Positions 1 to 8,100 of a stretch of DNA of 64,000 nt are shown piece by piece (position 1 is the first letter of the stretch; every line of letters begins with the position of its first letter). Position numbers and translations under genes: made by a program. Origin of the DNA: Parvibaculaceae bacterium (lineage in GTDB: Bacteria > Pseudomonadota > Alphaproteobacteria > Parvibaculales > Parvibaculaceae). A model generated the notes under the pieces. It ran no database searches and was not told where the DNA came from. It was given only the letters and a program-made list of their open reading frames with translations. The stretch is from assembly GCA_028283765.1 (NCBI GenBank), contig JAPWJY010000003.1, forward strand, positions 124,001 through 188,000, given 5' to 3'.

Positions 1-1
1 C

Positions 2-130
2 GAGCAGGCGGCGTTCTGGGATGACGCCCAGAAGGTTCTTCAAAATGCACGCCAGACCGCCCAGGAACTGGAAGAGCTGTTTGAAAGCGACGCGAAGTCT
101 GACCTGGTTTCCACACAGGCTGCCCAATAG
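2..130 (+). CDS. C-terminal end of an unidentified protein (partial)
   Basis: An open frame enters from the left edge and ends with TAG at 128-130, giving 42 residues. The visible tail is hydrophilic and rich in Glu, Gln and Ala (it reads LQNARQTAQELEELFES near the middle), which suggests a helical, possibly coiled C-terminus. No domain can be recognised from so short a piece. It runs the same way as the exporter gene at 615, but 484 bases separate them, so an operon link is not shown. The function is unknown. Confidence 0.6.
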   Translation, partial: EQAAFWDDAQKVLQNARQTAQELEELFESDAKSDLVSTQAAQ

Positions 131-614
131 GCCGGAGAGGGGGCTGGCCTCTTCCCGCAAGGTCGGCCTTGCACTGCAGCATAGGATTTAGCTAGACGCA
201 GGCCTCCACGTTTGAGAAAACCCCATTTCCCTGTGGTACAGGGTAACGTTTGCTTAAGGGATCTGGCTCGTCCAGGCCTTCAAACACAGGCGAAAGAGGG
301 GTTTCTCATGGCCGTTTCAGGTCGTGGCGAAGCCCTTTCAAGGACGATCAGTATTTATTCAGGCGTTGTCATGCGCGTGGCGGGAGTGGAGAGAGTGAAT
401 GATTGAATAGGGTGCGGCGCCTTGCCGCACCGCGGAGAGTGTTTCCGCAGACATGCCGGAAACGGGCCAGGCAGACCCCTGTTTCGCACCCGGTTCGGCC
501 GCTCATCCATTTTTATCGTGTTTATCGTGCCAAAGACGTCAGGCCGCCGGGAACAGGCGGCGTAAAAAACAGAACATCAACAGCAATAAGCCGTGCCACC
601 AAAGGGAGGTTCCG
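131..614. other. 484-base non-coding stretch with hairpins and a tandem repeat
   Basis: I find no convincing gene here; a 64-codon frame at 212-406 has no recognisable features. There are three structured elements. A 6-bp inverted repeat with a 3-base loop lies at 229-243 (CCCTGT/ACAGGG). A perfect 8-bp hairpin lies at 411-431 (GGTGCGGC/GCCGCACC, 5-base loop). A tandem 9-base repeat, TTTATCGTG, lies at 512-520 and 521-529, upstream of the exporter gene, where it could be a regulator site (inference). A further short hairpin spans 543-561. Confidence 0.5.
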
Positions 615-2975
615 TTGCAGCGCATTGAGAATTTTGTGTTCAAGTACCGCGCGATCATCCTCGCGTGTCTGGCCGTTCTGACTGTTATCATGGGTTTTTT
701 CGCGTCCCAGCTCCGCATGGACGCCGGTTTTGCCAAGATGTTGCCCATCGGGCATCCCTACATCAATACGTTCATGAAATATTCCACCGACTTCGGCGGC
801 GGCAACCGCGTGGTGGTTGTTCTTGAGTCGAAGAAGGGCACGATCTTCGACGCCAAGTTCCTGAAGGCGCTGAACGATGCGACGCAGGATCTGTTCTATA
901 TCCCCGGTGTTGCACGCCACACGGTGACCTCGCTCTGGACGCCCAACACGCGCTACATAGCGGTGACGGAGCAGGGGCTTGAGGCTGGTGACGTCATTCC
1001 CGCCGATTTCAAGCCGACCAAGGAAAGCATCCAGCAGGTTCTGGAGAATGTGCTCCGGGCCGGCCTTGTCGGACGGTTGGTTTCCAACGATTTCAAGTCC
1101 GCCATGATTCGCGCCGATCTGCTCGATGTGGACCCGACCACGCAGCAGAAGCTCGATTATTTCAAGGTTGCGGACGAGCTTGAGAAGAATATCCGCGACA
1201 AATATGTGAGCGACGATTTCGATGTGAAGATCATCGGTTTCGCCAAGCTTACCGGCGATATTGCGAATGGTGCGCGTTCGGTTGTCACCTTCTTCGCGGT
1301 CGCTTTCGTGCTGACGGCCTTCATGCTCTGGCTCTATTGCCGGTCATGGGTGCTCACCTTCGTGACCGTCGGCTGTTCGCTCTGCTCGCTTGTCTGGCAA
1401 TTCGGCGTACTCCATCTGCTGGGGTTCGGGCTTGATCCGCTGGCCGTGCTGGTGCCGTTCCTCGTCTTTGCCATCGGCGTCAGTCACGGCGTGCAGCAGA
1501 TCAACATGGTCGGCGCTGAAATAGCCGCCGGTCTCGACAAGAATCAGGCGGCCCGCGCCACCTTCACCTTCCTGCTGCGCCCGGGCTCGGTTGCGCTGCT
1601 GACCTGCCTTGCCGGCTTTGGTACGCTCTACATCATCCCCATCGGCATGATCCGCGAACTTGCCGTCACCGCGTCCATCGGCATCTCGTTCAAGATCGTC
1701 TCGAACCTCATCATGCTGCCGCTGCTGGTTTCCTTTCTGGCGCCTGGCGCGGAATATGGCGACAAGGTGCGCCGCGCGATGGAAATGCGCGCCAAGGCCT
1801 GGCCCTTCATCGCCCAGGTCGCGGTGCCGCGCAATGCCTTCATCCTCATCGGCTTTGCGGTTCTGCTTGGCATTGTCGGCCTTTATGAAAGCCGGACGCG
1901 CCAGATCGGCGACGTGACGGCGGGCGCAGGCGAACTCTGGCCGGAAGCGCGCTATAATCAGGACAGTCATTACATTGCCGATCACTTCAATGTCGGCCTC
2001 AATGTGCTGACGGTCATCGGCGAAGTGCCCGAGGCTGCCTGCGTCAATTATGGCGTGATGAACTATCTCGACCGGTTCGGCTGGTATATGGCCAATGTCG
2101 ATGGCGTGCAGTCGGTTCTGTCGGTACCCATCGTGGCCAAGAGCATCAATGCCATGTGGCAGGAGGGCAATCTCAAGTGGCGTGCCCTGCCGCGCGATCC
2201 CTCGGCGCTGGCTCAGGCGACTGGCAACATCACCAGTTCGACCGGCCTTGTGAATGCCGAATGCTCCCGGATCCCGGTTCAGGTCTATCTGACCGACACC
2301 AAGGCCGAGACGGTCAAGCGCGTTGTTGCGGCGGTCGAGTCCTTTATCGCTGATCCGGCCAACAAGAACCCGGATGTCACCCTGCGGATCGGCACGGGCA
2401 ATGTCACCATTACCGCGGCGACGAACGAGGTCGTCGAACATGCCGAATTGCCGATGCTGCTCTATGTGTACGGCGTCGTCGTGATCCTCGTCATCTTTGT
2501 TTACCGCGAATGGCGCGGCGCAGTTTGCTGCGTAATGCCGCTGGTGCTGGCGACGATTATCGGCAACTGGTTCCTGACCGGCTTCGGCATCGGCCTGAAA
2601 ATCTCGACGCTGCCGGTTCTCGCCATCGCGGTCGGCATCGGCGTCGACTATGGCATCTATGAGTACAACCGGATGCAGCGCTACATGCGCATGGGCCTCA
2701 CCCCGCACAAGGCCTATCTCCAGGCCCTGAACGATGTGGGCTCGGCAACCATGTTCACCGGCGGCACGCTTGCCATCGGCGTTTCAACATGGATTTTCTC
2801 CGCCCTGAAGTTCCAGGCGGACATGGGCCTGCTGCTCACCTTCATGTTCATCGTCAACATGGTCGGTGCGGTCACGCTGCTCCCGGCTCTTGTCGCGGCG
2901 CTGGAATATATCTGGCCGCTGAAGCGCATCCCGCTCACGGAGGACGAGGCGCGCGCTATCCGCCACGCGCACTGA
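615..2975 (+). CDS. RND/MMPL-family exporter
   Basis: This is an inner-membrane exporter of the RND superfamily, MMPL branch, about 786 residues long. One hydrophobic helix lies near residues 11-30 and is followed by a large periplasmic loop to about residue 220. A transmembrane cluster at about 221-400, a second large loop and a second cluster at about 611-765 give the duplicated RND layout. The frame is open from 453, but I place the start at TTG 615 because a GGGAGG ribosome site (604-609) precedes it and the hydrophobic N-terminus begins there. Members of this branch move lipids, hopanoids or hydrophobic compounds; the substrate here cannot be told. A hairpin terminator follows, so it is probably transcribed alone. 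Confidence 0.88.
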   Translation: MQRIENFVFKYRAIILACLAVLTVIMGFFASQLRMDAGFAKMLPIGHPYINTFMKYSTDFGGGNRVVVVLESKKGTIFDAKFLKALNDATQDLFYIPGVARHTVTSLWTPNTRYIAVTEQGLEAGDVIPADFKPTKESIQQVLENVLRAGLVGRLVSNDFKSAMIRADLLDVDPTTQQKLDYFKVADELEKNIRDKYVSDDFDVKIIGFAKLTGDIANGARSVVTFFAVAFVLTAFMLWLYCRSWVLTFVTVGCSLCSLVWQFGVLHLLGFGLDPLAVLVPFLVFAIGVSHGVQQINMVGAEIAAGLDKNQAARATFTFLLRPGSVALLTCLAGFGTLYIIPIGMIRELAVTASIGISFKIVSNLIMLPLLVSFLAPGAEYGDKVRRAMEMRAKAWPFIAQVAVPRNAFILIGFAVLLGIVGLYESRTRQIGDVTAGAGELWPEARYNQDSHYIADHFNVGLNVLTVIGEVPEAACVNYGVMNYLDRFGWYMANVDGVQSVLSVPIVAKSINAMWQEGNLKWRALPRDPSALAQATGNITSSTGLVNAECSRIPVQVYLTDTKAETVKRVVAAVESFIADPANKNPDVTLRIGTGNVTITAATNEVVEHAELPMLLYVYGVVVILVIFVYREWRGAVCCVMPLVLATIIGNWFLTGFGIGLKISTLPVLAIAVGIGVDYGIYEYNRMQRYMRMGLTPHKAYLQALNDVGSATMFTGGTLAIGVSTWIFSALKFQADMGLLLTFMFIVNMVGAVTLLPALVAALEYIWPLKRIPLTEDEARAIRHAH

Positions 2976-3003
2976 CCCTCTTTCTTCACAATCATGCCAA
3001 TAT

Positions 3004-3031
3004 GAAAGGGCGGCCAATGTGCCGCCCTTTC
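3004..3031 (+). terminator. Hairpin terminator after the exporter gene
   Basis: A perfect 11-bp stem (GAAAGGGCGGC at 3004-3014 with GCCGCCCTTTC at 3021-3031) closes a 6-base loop 28 bases after the stop codon. There is no long T run after the stem, so it may terminate weakly or protect the mRNA end. Confidence 0.65.
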
Positions 3032-3140
3032 AGTTGGGGAGAGCGGGGAAGGAGAGATATTTCGGAAAGTGTGCCCCCGTTCTCAGGATTGTCACTTTTC
3101 AAAAACTCATTAACCATTGACATAATGCAGTTGATCGGAT

Positions 3141-3164
3141 TACCTCTAGTCAACCGATAGACAA
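3141..3164 (+). promoter_or_regulatory. Putative Rrf2 operator in front of the regulator gene
   Basis: The motif TAC-CT-CTAGT, then CAAC, then CGAT-A-GACAA ends 6 bases before the regulator start. Nearly the same motif, with a 1-base instead of a 4-base gap, stands before the sulfate-binding-protein gene at 3632-3652. A TTGACA at 3117-3122 could be a -35 box. The repetition at two promoters of one locus suggests binding by the encoded Rrf2 protein and autoregulation (inference). Confidence 0.5.
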
Positions 3165-3170
3165 GTCAAA

Positions 3171-3614
3171 ATGTTATCTCAAAAAGCCAAATATGCTCTC
3201 AAGGCCATGCTCGCACTGTCCGGGAACGACCAAGGGTCGCTTCTGCAGGCAGCGGAGATCGCTGAGCAGCAGAACATACCGCGCAAGTTTCTTGAGCTGA
3301 TCCTGCTCGAACTTCGCAAGCATGGCTTTGTCCACAGCCATCGGGGCAAGAATGGCGGCTATACGCTGGCAAAGCCGGCGGACACCATCACGTTCGGTCA
3401 GATCATCCGGGTCATGGATGGGCCGCTGGCAGCATTGCCATGCGCAAGCCTGACCGGATATCGCCGCTGCGGGGACTGTCAGGACGAAAAGTCCTGCGCC
3501 ATCCGCAAGGCGATGCGCGAGGTTCGTGATTCGGCAGCGTTGATTCTCGACAATCTGACGCTGCAGGCGGCCTGTAGCACCGGCGCGGCGGCGACCCGTG
3601 CCCTCGTCGGCTGA
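3171..3614 (+). CDS. Rrf2-family transcriptional regulator
   Basis: This 147-residue protein has the Rrf2 winged-helix layout: MLSQKAKYALKAMLAL at the N-terminus, then a recognition region around residues 28-66 (IPRKFLELIL, SHRGKNGGYTL). Four cysteines are clustered at C91, C100, C103 and C109, spaced x8, x2, x5, with a fifth at C135. Rrf2 proteins such as IscR and NsrR hold an Fe-S cluster with a cysteine trio in this loop, although the spacing here differs from IscR. The gene lies just ahead of the sulfate ABC genes on the same strand and shares an upstream motif with them. It is therefore probably the local regulator of sulfate uptake, perhaps sensing sulfur or Fe-S status (inference). Confidence 0.88.
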   Translation: MLSQKAKYALKAMLALSGNDQGSLLQAAEIAEQQNIPRKFLELILLELRKHGFVHSHRGKNGGYTLAKPADTITFGQIIRVMDGPLAALPCASLTGYRRCGDCQDEKSCAIRKAMREVRDSAALILDNLTLQAACSTGAAATRALVG

Positions 3615-3631
3615 TTTTTTTTCGCCAAAAA

Positions 3632-3652
3632 TACAACTAGTTCGATTGACAA
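3632..3652 (+). promoter_or_regulatory. Putative Rrf2 operator in front of the sulfate-binding-protein gene
   Basis: The motif TAC-AA-CTAGT-T-CGAT-T-GACAA matches the one at 3141-3164 at all fixed positions, except that the gap between the halves is 3 bases shorter. It ends 24 bases before the chosen start at 3677. It is presumably the operator of the sulfate operon (inference). Confidence 0.5.
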
Positions 3653-3676
3653 TTGGCACTTGTGGAGACGATGACC

Positions 3677-4714
3677 ATGAAGACCTATGCCATTAACGCG
3701 CGCACAACTCTCAAGCGTGCAACCTTTATCGGTCTGGGCCTTGCCCTGCTGATGGGGCCGGCGGCTCAGGCCAGTACCGCGAAACTGCTGAATGTTTCGT
3801 ATGACCCGACCCGCGAGCTTTATCAGGAGTTCGACGCCGCCTTCGCCAAGCACTGGAAGGCGACCACGGGCGAAGATCTTTCCGTGGAAATGTCCCATGG
3901 CGGCTCGGGCAAGCAGGCCCGGTCCGTCGTGGACGGCCTTCCCGCCGATGTGGTGACGCTGGCGCTTGCGGCTGACATCGATCAGATCGCGGACCTTACC
4001 GGCAAGCTGCCCAAGGACTGGCAGAGCCAGTTCCCCGACAACAGCTCGCCCTATACGTCGACCATCGTTCTGCTGGTGCGCAAGGGAAATCCCAAGGGCA
4101 TCAAGGACTGGGGCGATCTCGTGAAGCCGGGCGTGTCGGTGATTACGCCCAATCCCAAGACATCCGGCGGCGCCCGCTGGAACTTCCTTGCCGCCTGGGC
4201 CTATGGCCTGAAGACGTTCGGCGGTGACGAGGCCAAGACCCGCGAATTCATCACGGCGCTGTTCAAGAATGTCCCGGTGCTGGATACCGGCGCACGCGGA
4301 TCGACCACCACTTTCGCCCAGCGCAATATCGGTGATGTGCTGATCTCCTGGGAAAACGAGGCCTATCTCGTCCAGAAGGAATTCCCCGGCGCATTCGAGA
4401 TCGTGAGCCCGTCCATTTCGATCCTGGCCGAGCCGCCCGTTGCCGTGGTTGATGCCAATGCCAAGGCCGATGGCGTTGAAAAGGAAGCCAAAGCCTATCT
4501 CGAATATCTTTATTCCGCAGAAGGACAGAAGATTATCGCGAAGAACTTCTATCGTCCGCGTAAGCCTGAACTGGCCGATCCCAAGGATATAGCCCGTTTC
4601 CAGAAACTGGAACTGGTGACCATCGACAAGGAATTCGGCGGCTGGCGCAAGGCCCAGAAGGACTTCTTCAGTGACGGCGGTGTTTTTGACCAGATCTACA
4701 AGAACGCCCAGTAA
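3677..4714 (+). CDS. sbp: Periplasmic sulfate-binding protein of an ABC transporter
   Basis: This 345-residue protein binds sulfate (or thiosulfate) in the periplasm and delivers it to CysTWA. The N-terminus is a Sec signal: basic residues, a hydrophobic core at about 15-28, and an AQA-S cleavage site near residue 32. The mature part carries [10 protein letters not shown] followed by [12 protein letters not shown], which resembles Sbp more than CysP, and later [13 protein letters not shown] chose ATG 3677 because GGAG at 3664-3667 sits 9 bases upstream; ATG 3671 and TTG 3653 are in-frame alternatives. It is the first gene of the transport operon, and the porin gene follows after 101 bases. 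Confidence 0.93.
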   Translation: MKTYAINARTTLKRATFIGLGLALLMGPAAQASTAKLLNVSYDPTRELYQEFDAAFAKHWKATTGEDLSVEMSHGGSGKQARSVVDGLPADVVTLALAADIDQIADLTGKLPKDWQSQFPDNSSPYTSTIVLLVRKGNPKGIKDWGDLVKPGVSVITPNPKTSGGARWNFLAAWAYGLKTFGGDEAKTREFITALFKNVPVLDTGARGSTTTFAQRNIGDVLISWENEAYLVQKEFPGAFEIVSPSISILAEPPVAVVDANAKADGVEKEAKAYLEYLYSAEGQKIIAKNFYRPRKPELADPKDIARFQKLELVTIDKEFGGWRKAQKDFFSDGGVFDQIYKNAQ

Positions 4715-4815
4715 AAGCCTTCTGTTCAAATTCTGGCGGAGAGCGAAGGGGCTTTGCTCCCCGCCGACAAAGACGATCAAAACGGCGAAAAGCCGATCAT
4801 CGAGGGGTTGCGATC

Positions 4816-6231
4816 ATGAAAAAAGTTCTCACAACGGTGAGCGCCATCGCGCTGACCGCCGCTTTCACAGGACCTGCTCTGGCGGATGCGAAGACCGATG
4901 CGCAGATCGAGGCGCTGACCGCCAAGATCAACCAGATGTCCAGTACGATAGATAGCCTGCGTACGGAGGTTACCACCCTGCGCACGGAATCAGCCACCCA
5001 GAAGGAGGCGATTGCCCAGACACAGAAGGCGGCTGCATCGACCGCGACGAAGGTGAGCTTTGCCAAGGGCGCGCCGGAAATATCCGCGCCTGACGGCAGT
5101 TCGTTCAAGGTCCGCGGTCAGGTTGCGGCGGACGCCGCCTTCTTCAATTCGCGCAAGGGCGGCAACGACTACAATAACGGCACGGAAATCCGCCGGGCCC
5201 GTCTGGGTATCGATGGCACCTACACGAAGGACTGGGTTTACCGGCTCGAAGCGGATTTCGCCAAATCCAGCCGGGACGACAATTCCAGTCAGGAAATCGA
5301 CCTGAAGGATGCTTATGTCGGCTATCAGGGCATCCACAATACCAAGATCATCATCGGCCAGCAGAAGACGCCCAACACGCTGGAGCAGGCGAATTCGAGC
5401 TATGACCAGCTTTTCACCGAGATACCTCTGATGGTCGAGGCCTTCACCAACCGGCTGACTGCGGGCGGCGACTACAAGATCGGCGCGCAGGCAACCTATG
5501 AGGGCAGCAACTATCTGGTTTCTGGCGGTATCTTTGGCGAGAACTCGGCTGCCTATGGCGGGACTTCCACCACGTCGAGCGCAGCCCAAGGGGTATATCA
5601 TGACGAGGGCTGGGGACCTGCCGCCCGCTTCGTCTATACGCCGATCAAGGAACCCACCAAGCTGATCCACCTTGGCCTCTCGGGCTATTACCGCAACACG
5701 GCGGGCAAGCAGTTCGTCCAGTTCCGTTCAGGTCCTGAAGTCGATGTGGACAGCACCCGTCTGGTCGATACCGGCGCCCTCAAGGCCGATGATTACGAGT
5801 TCGGCGGTGTCGAGCTTGCCGGTGTCTATGGTCCCTTCTTCCTGCAAAGCGAATATGGCGTTACCAAGGTCGACCGGCTTACCGGCTCCAACGTTTCGTT
5901 CGGTGGCGGTTATGCCGAGGTTTCCTATACGCTCACCGGGGAATCGAAGCCTTACAAGAGCGGCGCTTTCCTGCGCACCAAGCCGAAACGCCAGTTCGAC
6001 CCGGGAGCGGGCAACTGGGGCGCATGGGAGGTGGCGGCGCGCTATAGCACCCTGGATCTCAACGACAAGGACATCAGGGGCGGCACCGAAAACAACTGGT
6101 CCCTCGGGCTTAACTGGTATCCGAATGACTATATTCGCTTTCTGGTTGACTACGTGAACTTCGATGCGAAAAGGAACGGGGTCAAGCAGGAGGGCGATGT
6201 CGTCATCACCCGGGCATCAGTCGCCTGGTAA
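4816..6231 (+). CDS. OprP/OprO-like outer-membrane porin inside the sulfate operon
   Basis: This 471-residue protein looks like a trimeric beta-barrel porin of the phosphate-selective porin O/P family. A signal peptide ends near residue 23 (PALA-DA). A coiled-coil segment follows at about 26-75, then a barrel domain with many alternating aromatic strands, ending in a C-terminal Trp as outer-membrane proteins do. In the barrel, RRARLGIDGTY and a DWVYRLEADF strand are typical of the family. The gene lies between the sulfate-binding protein and cysT, all on one strand. It probably lets sulfate or sulfonates cross the outer membrane and is made when sulfur is scarce (inference). Confidence 0.85.
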   Translation: MKKVLTTVSAIALTAAFTGPALADAKTDAQIEALTAKINQMSSTIDSLRTEVTTLRTESATQKEAIAQTQKAAASTATKVSFAKGAPEISAPDGSSFKVRGQVAADAAFFNSRKGGNDYNNGTEIRRARLGIDGTYTKDWVYRLEADFAKSSRDDNSSQEIDLKDAYVGYQGIHNTKIIIGQQKTPNTLEQANSSYDQLFTEIPLMVEAFTNRLTAGGDYKIGAQATYEGSNYLVSGGIFGENSAAYGGTSTTSSAAQGVYHDEGWGPAARFVYTPIKEPTKLIHLGLSGYYRNTAGKQFVQFRSGPEVDVDSTRLVDTGALKADDYEFGGVELAGVYGPFFLQSEYGVTKVDRLTGSNVSFGGGYAEVSYTLTGESKPYKSGAFLRTKPKRQFDPGAGNWGAWEVAARYSTLDLNDKDIRGGTENNWSLGLNWYPNDYIRFLVDYVNFDAKRNGVKQEGDVVITRASVAW

Positions 6232-6298
6232 CCGGGTGTGATCCATGCTCCCTGGGAAGGGTTGGCGTGGATCGCGTCCCGACTTTTGAAATAAGCAG

Positions 6299-6329
6299 CG
6301 CGATCCGGAACAAACTTTTCCGGGTCGCG
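6299..6329 (+). promoter_or_regulatory. Hairpin between the porin gene and cysT
   Basis: A 12-bp stem with one G-U pair (CGCGATCCGGAA at 6299-6310 with TTCCGGGTCGCG at 6318-6329) encloses a 7-base loop. No T run follows, so it is unlikely to stop all transcription. It could protect the upstream mRNA, keeping porin and binding protein more abundant than the permeases, or act as a leaky terminator. Confidence 0.55.
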
Positions 6330-6355
6330 TTCTGGTGTCACGAAAGAAATGCTTC

Positions 6356-7213
6356 ATGAGTTTGACAGCACCGCGACGAACACCATGGCGTAGCCCGTCC
6401 GTCCTGCCCGGCTTTGGCGTGACGTTCGGGTTCTCCATGTTCTGGCTTGGGCTGATCGTCCTCATCCCGCTGGCGGGCATCTTTACCCGGGCTGCAAGTC
6501 TGGGACTATCCGACTTCTTCACCATTCTGGTGGATCCGCGCATTCTGGAGGCTCTGAAGCTGAGCTTTGGCGGCGCGTTGATCGGCGCCCTCATCAACAC
6601 GCTTGTCGGTCCCGTCGTGGCCTGGGTGCTGGTCCGGTATGAGTTCTATGGCCGGGGCATCGTGGATGCGGTCATCGACCTGCCCTTCGCGCTGCCGACC
6701 GCCGTGGCCGGTCTGGCGCTTGCCGCGCTTTATGCGCCCAATGGCTGGCTTGGCGCGCCACTGGCCGATGCCGGCATCAAGGTTCTCTTCACGCCGCTGG
6801 GCGTCATCATTGCGCTCACCTTTATCGGACTTCCGTTCGTGGTGCGTACGCTTCAGCCAGTGCTGGCCGATCTGGAGCCTGAAATAGAAGAGGCGGCGGC
6901 GACACTGGGGGCCTCGCGCTGGCAGACGATCCGCAAGATCCTGCTCCCGGCCCTGTTGCCGACGCTGCTGACCGGCTTTGCGCTCGCCTTCGCCCGCGCT
7001 GTGGGCGAATACGGCTCCGTTATCTTTATTGCAGGCAATCTGCCCTACAAGTCGGAGATCGCGCCGCTTTTGATCATCATCAAGCTTGAGGAATTCAATT
7101 ATCCGGCAGCGACCGCCATTGCGGCGATCATGCTGGTCATGTCCTTCCTGATCCTCCTGATCGTCAATCTTCTGCAGGGCTGGGCGCGCCGCCGCACCGG
7201 CTATGCGGGCTAG
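6356..7213 (+). CDS. cysT: Sulfate ABC transporter permease CysT
   Basis: This inner-membrane permease subunit has about 285 residues and some six hydrophobic segments, from FGFSMFWLGLIVLIPLAGIF near the N-terminus onwards. The EAA loop that contacts the ATPase (EEAAATLGASRWQTIRKILL) lies near residues 177-197. The frame is open from GTG 6335, but ATG 6356 fits the family's N-terminus better. It pairs with CysW to form the channel for sulfate or thiosulfate. The CysW reading frame follows after 10 bases, so the two are translated from one mRNA. Confidence 0.95.
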   Translation: MSLTAPRRTPWRSPSVLPGFGVTFGFSMFWLGLIVLIPLAGIFTRAASLGLSDFFTILVDPRILEALKLSFGGALIGALINTLVGPVVAWVLVRYEFYGRGIVDAVIDLPFALPTAVAGLALAALYAPNGWLGAPLADAGIKVLFTPLGVIIALTFIGLPFVVRTLQPVLADLEPEIEEAAATLGASRWQTIRKILLPALLPTLLTGFALAFARAVGEYGSVIFIAGNLPYKSEIAPLLIIIKLEEFNYPAATAIAAIMLVMSFLILLIVNLLQGWARRRTGYAG

Positions 7214-7223
7214 GAGGGGACCC

Positions 7224-8087
7224 ATGCAATTCATCTCGACATCCCCGCGGCTCGCCAATGTGAGCGAGCCCCTGACGGTGCGGTTTCTGCTGCTTGGCCT
7301 GACGCTGGTCTATCTTCTGGCCATGCTGGTCCTGCCGCTGGGCGTCATCTTCGTCGAGGCGTTCCGCAAGGGTTATGAAACCTATGCGGCTTCGCTGCTG
7401 ACGGACGATTCCATCGCCGCCATCCAGCTCACCCTGCTGGTTGCGGCCATTGCCGTGCCGGCCAACGTCGTCTTCGGGCTGGCCGCGTCCTGGTCCATCG
7501 CCAAATATGACTTCAAGGGCAAGAGCTTCCTGATCACGCTGATCGACCTGCCCTTTTCGGTGTCGCCGGTGGTGGCGGGTCTCATCTATGTGCTGATGTT
7601 CGGGGCGCAGGGCTATCTCGGCCCCTATCTTCAGGCCCATCATATCCAGATCATCTTCGCCGTGCCGGGCATCGTGCTCGCCACCATCTTCGTGACCTTT
7701 CCGTTCGTCGCCCGCCAGCTCATTCCGCTGATGCAGGCGCAGGGCAGCGACGACGAGGAAGCCGCGCTCTCGCTGGGAGCCAGCGGTCTTCGCACCTTCT
7801 TCAGCGTGACGCTGCCCAATGTGCGCTGGGCGCTCCTTTATGGCGTGTTGCTCTGCAATGCCAGGGCAATGGGCGAATTCGGCGCCGTGTCGATCGTTTC
7901 GGGGCATATCCGGGGCAAAACCAACACCATGCCACTACATGTGGAGATCCTCTACAATGAGTACAATTTCGTTGCCGCGTTTGCCGTTGCGTCGCTCCTC
8001 GCGTTCCTCGCGCTCGTTACACTCGGTCTCAAATCCGCGCTCGAATGGCGCTATGGTGGTGAACTTGCGGTCTCAAGAGGGCATTGA
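7224..8087 (+). CDS. cysW: Sulfate ABC transporter permease CysW
   Basis: This is the second permease half, 287 residues and largely hydrophobic. Its EAA loop (EEAALSLGASGLRTFFSV) is near residues 177-195, the same place as in CysT. The end of the protein carries the family's HVEILYNEYNFVAAF stretch. I start it at ATG 7224 because AGGAGGGG (7212-7219) lies right before it; ATG 7203 would overlap cysT. cysA begins 13 bases downstream. Confidence 0.95.
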   Translation: MQFISTSPRLANVSEPLTVRFLLLGLTLVYLLAMLVLPLGVIFVEAFRKGYETYAASLLTDDSIAAIQLTLLVAAIAVPANVVFGLAASWSIAKYDFKGKSFLITLIDLPFSVSPVVAGLIYVLMFGAQGYLGPYLQAHHIQIIFAVPGIVLATIFVTFPFVARQLIPLMQAQGSDDEEAALSLGASGLRTFFSVTLPNVRWALLYGVLLCNARAMGEFGAVSIVSGHIRGKTNTMPLHVEILYNEYNFVAAFAVASLLAFLALVTLGLKSALEWRYGGELAVSRGH

Positions 8088-8100
8088 GGAAGTGACGAGC

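Noticed and set aside
212-406. Short frame of 64 codons before the exporter gene
   Set aside because: No hydrophobic or domain pattern, no good ribosome site, and it is interrupted by structured DNA.
1344-2708. Long minus-strand frame of 454 codons inside the exporter gene
   Set aside because: It lies antisense to a well-supported transporter; composition is poly-charged and repetitive, as expected from the complement of a GC-rich gene.
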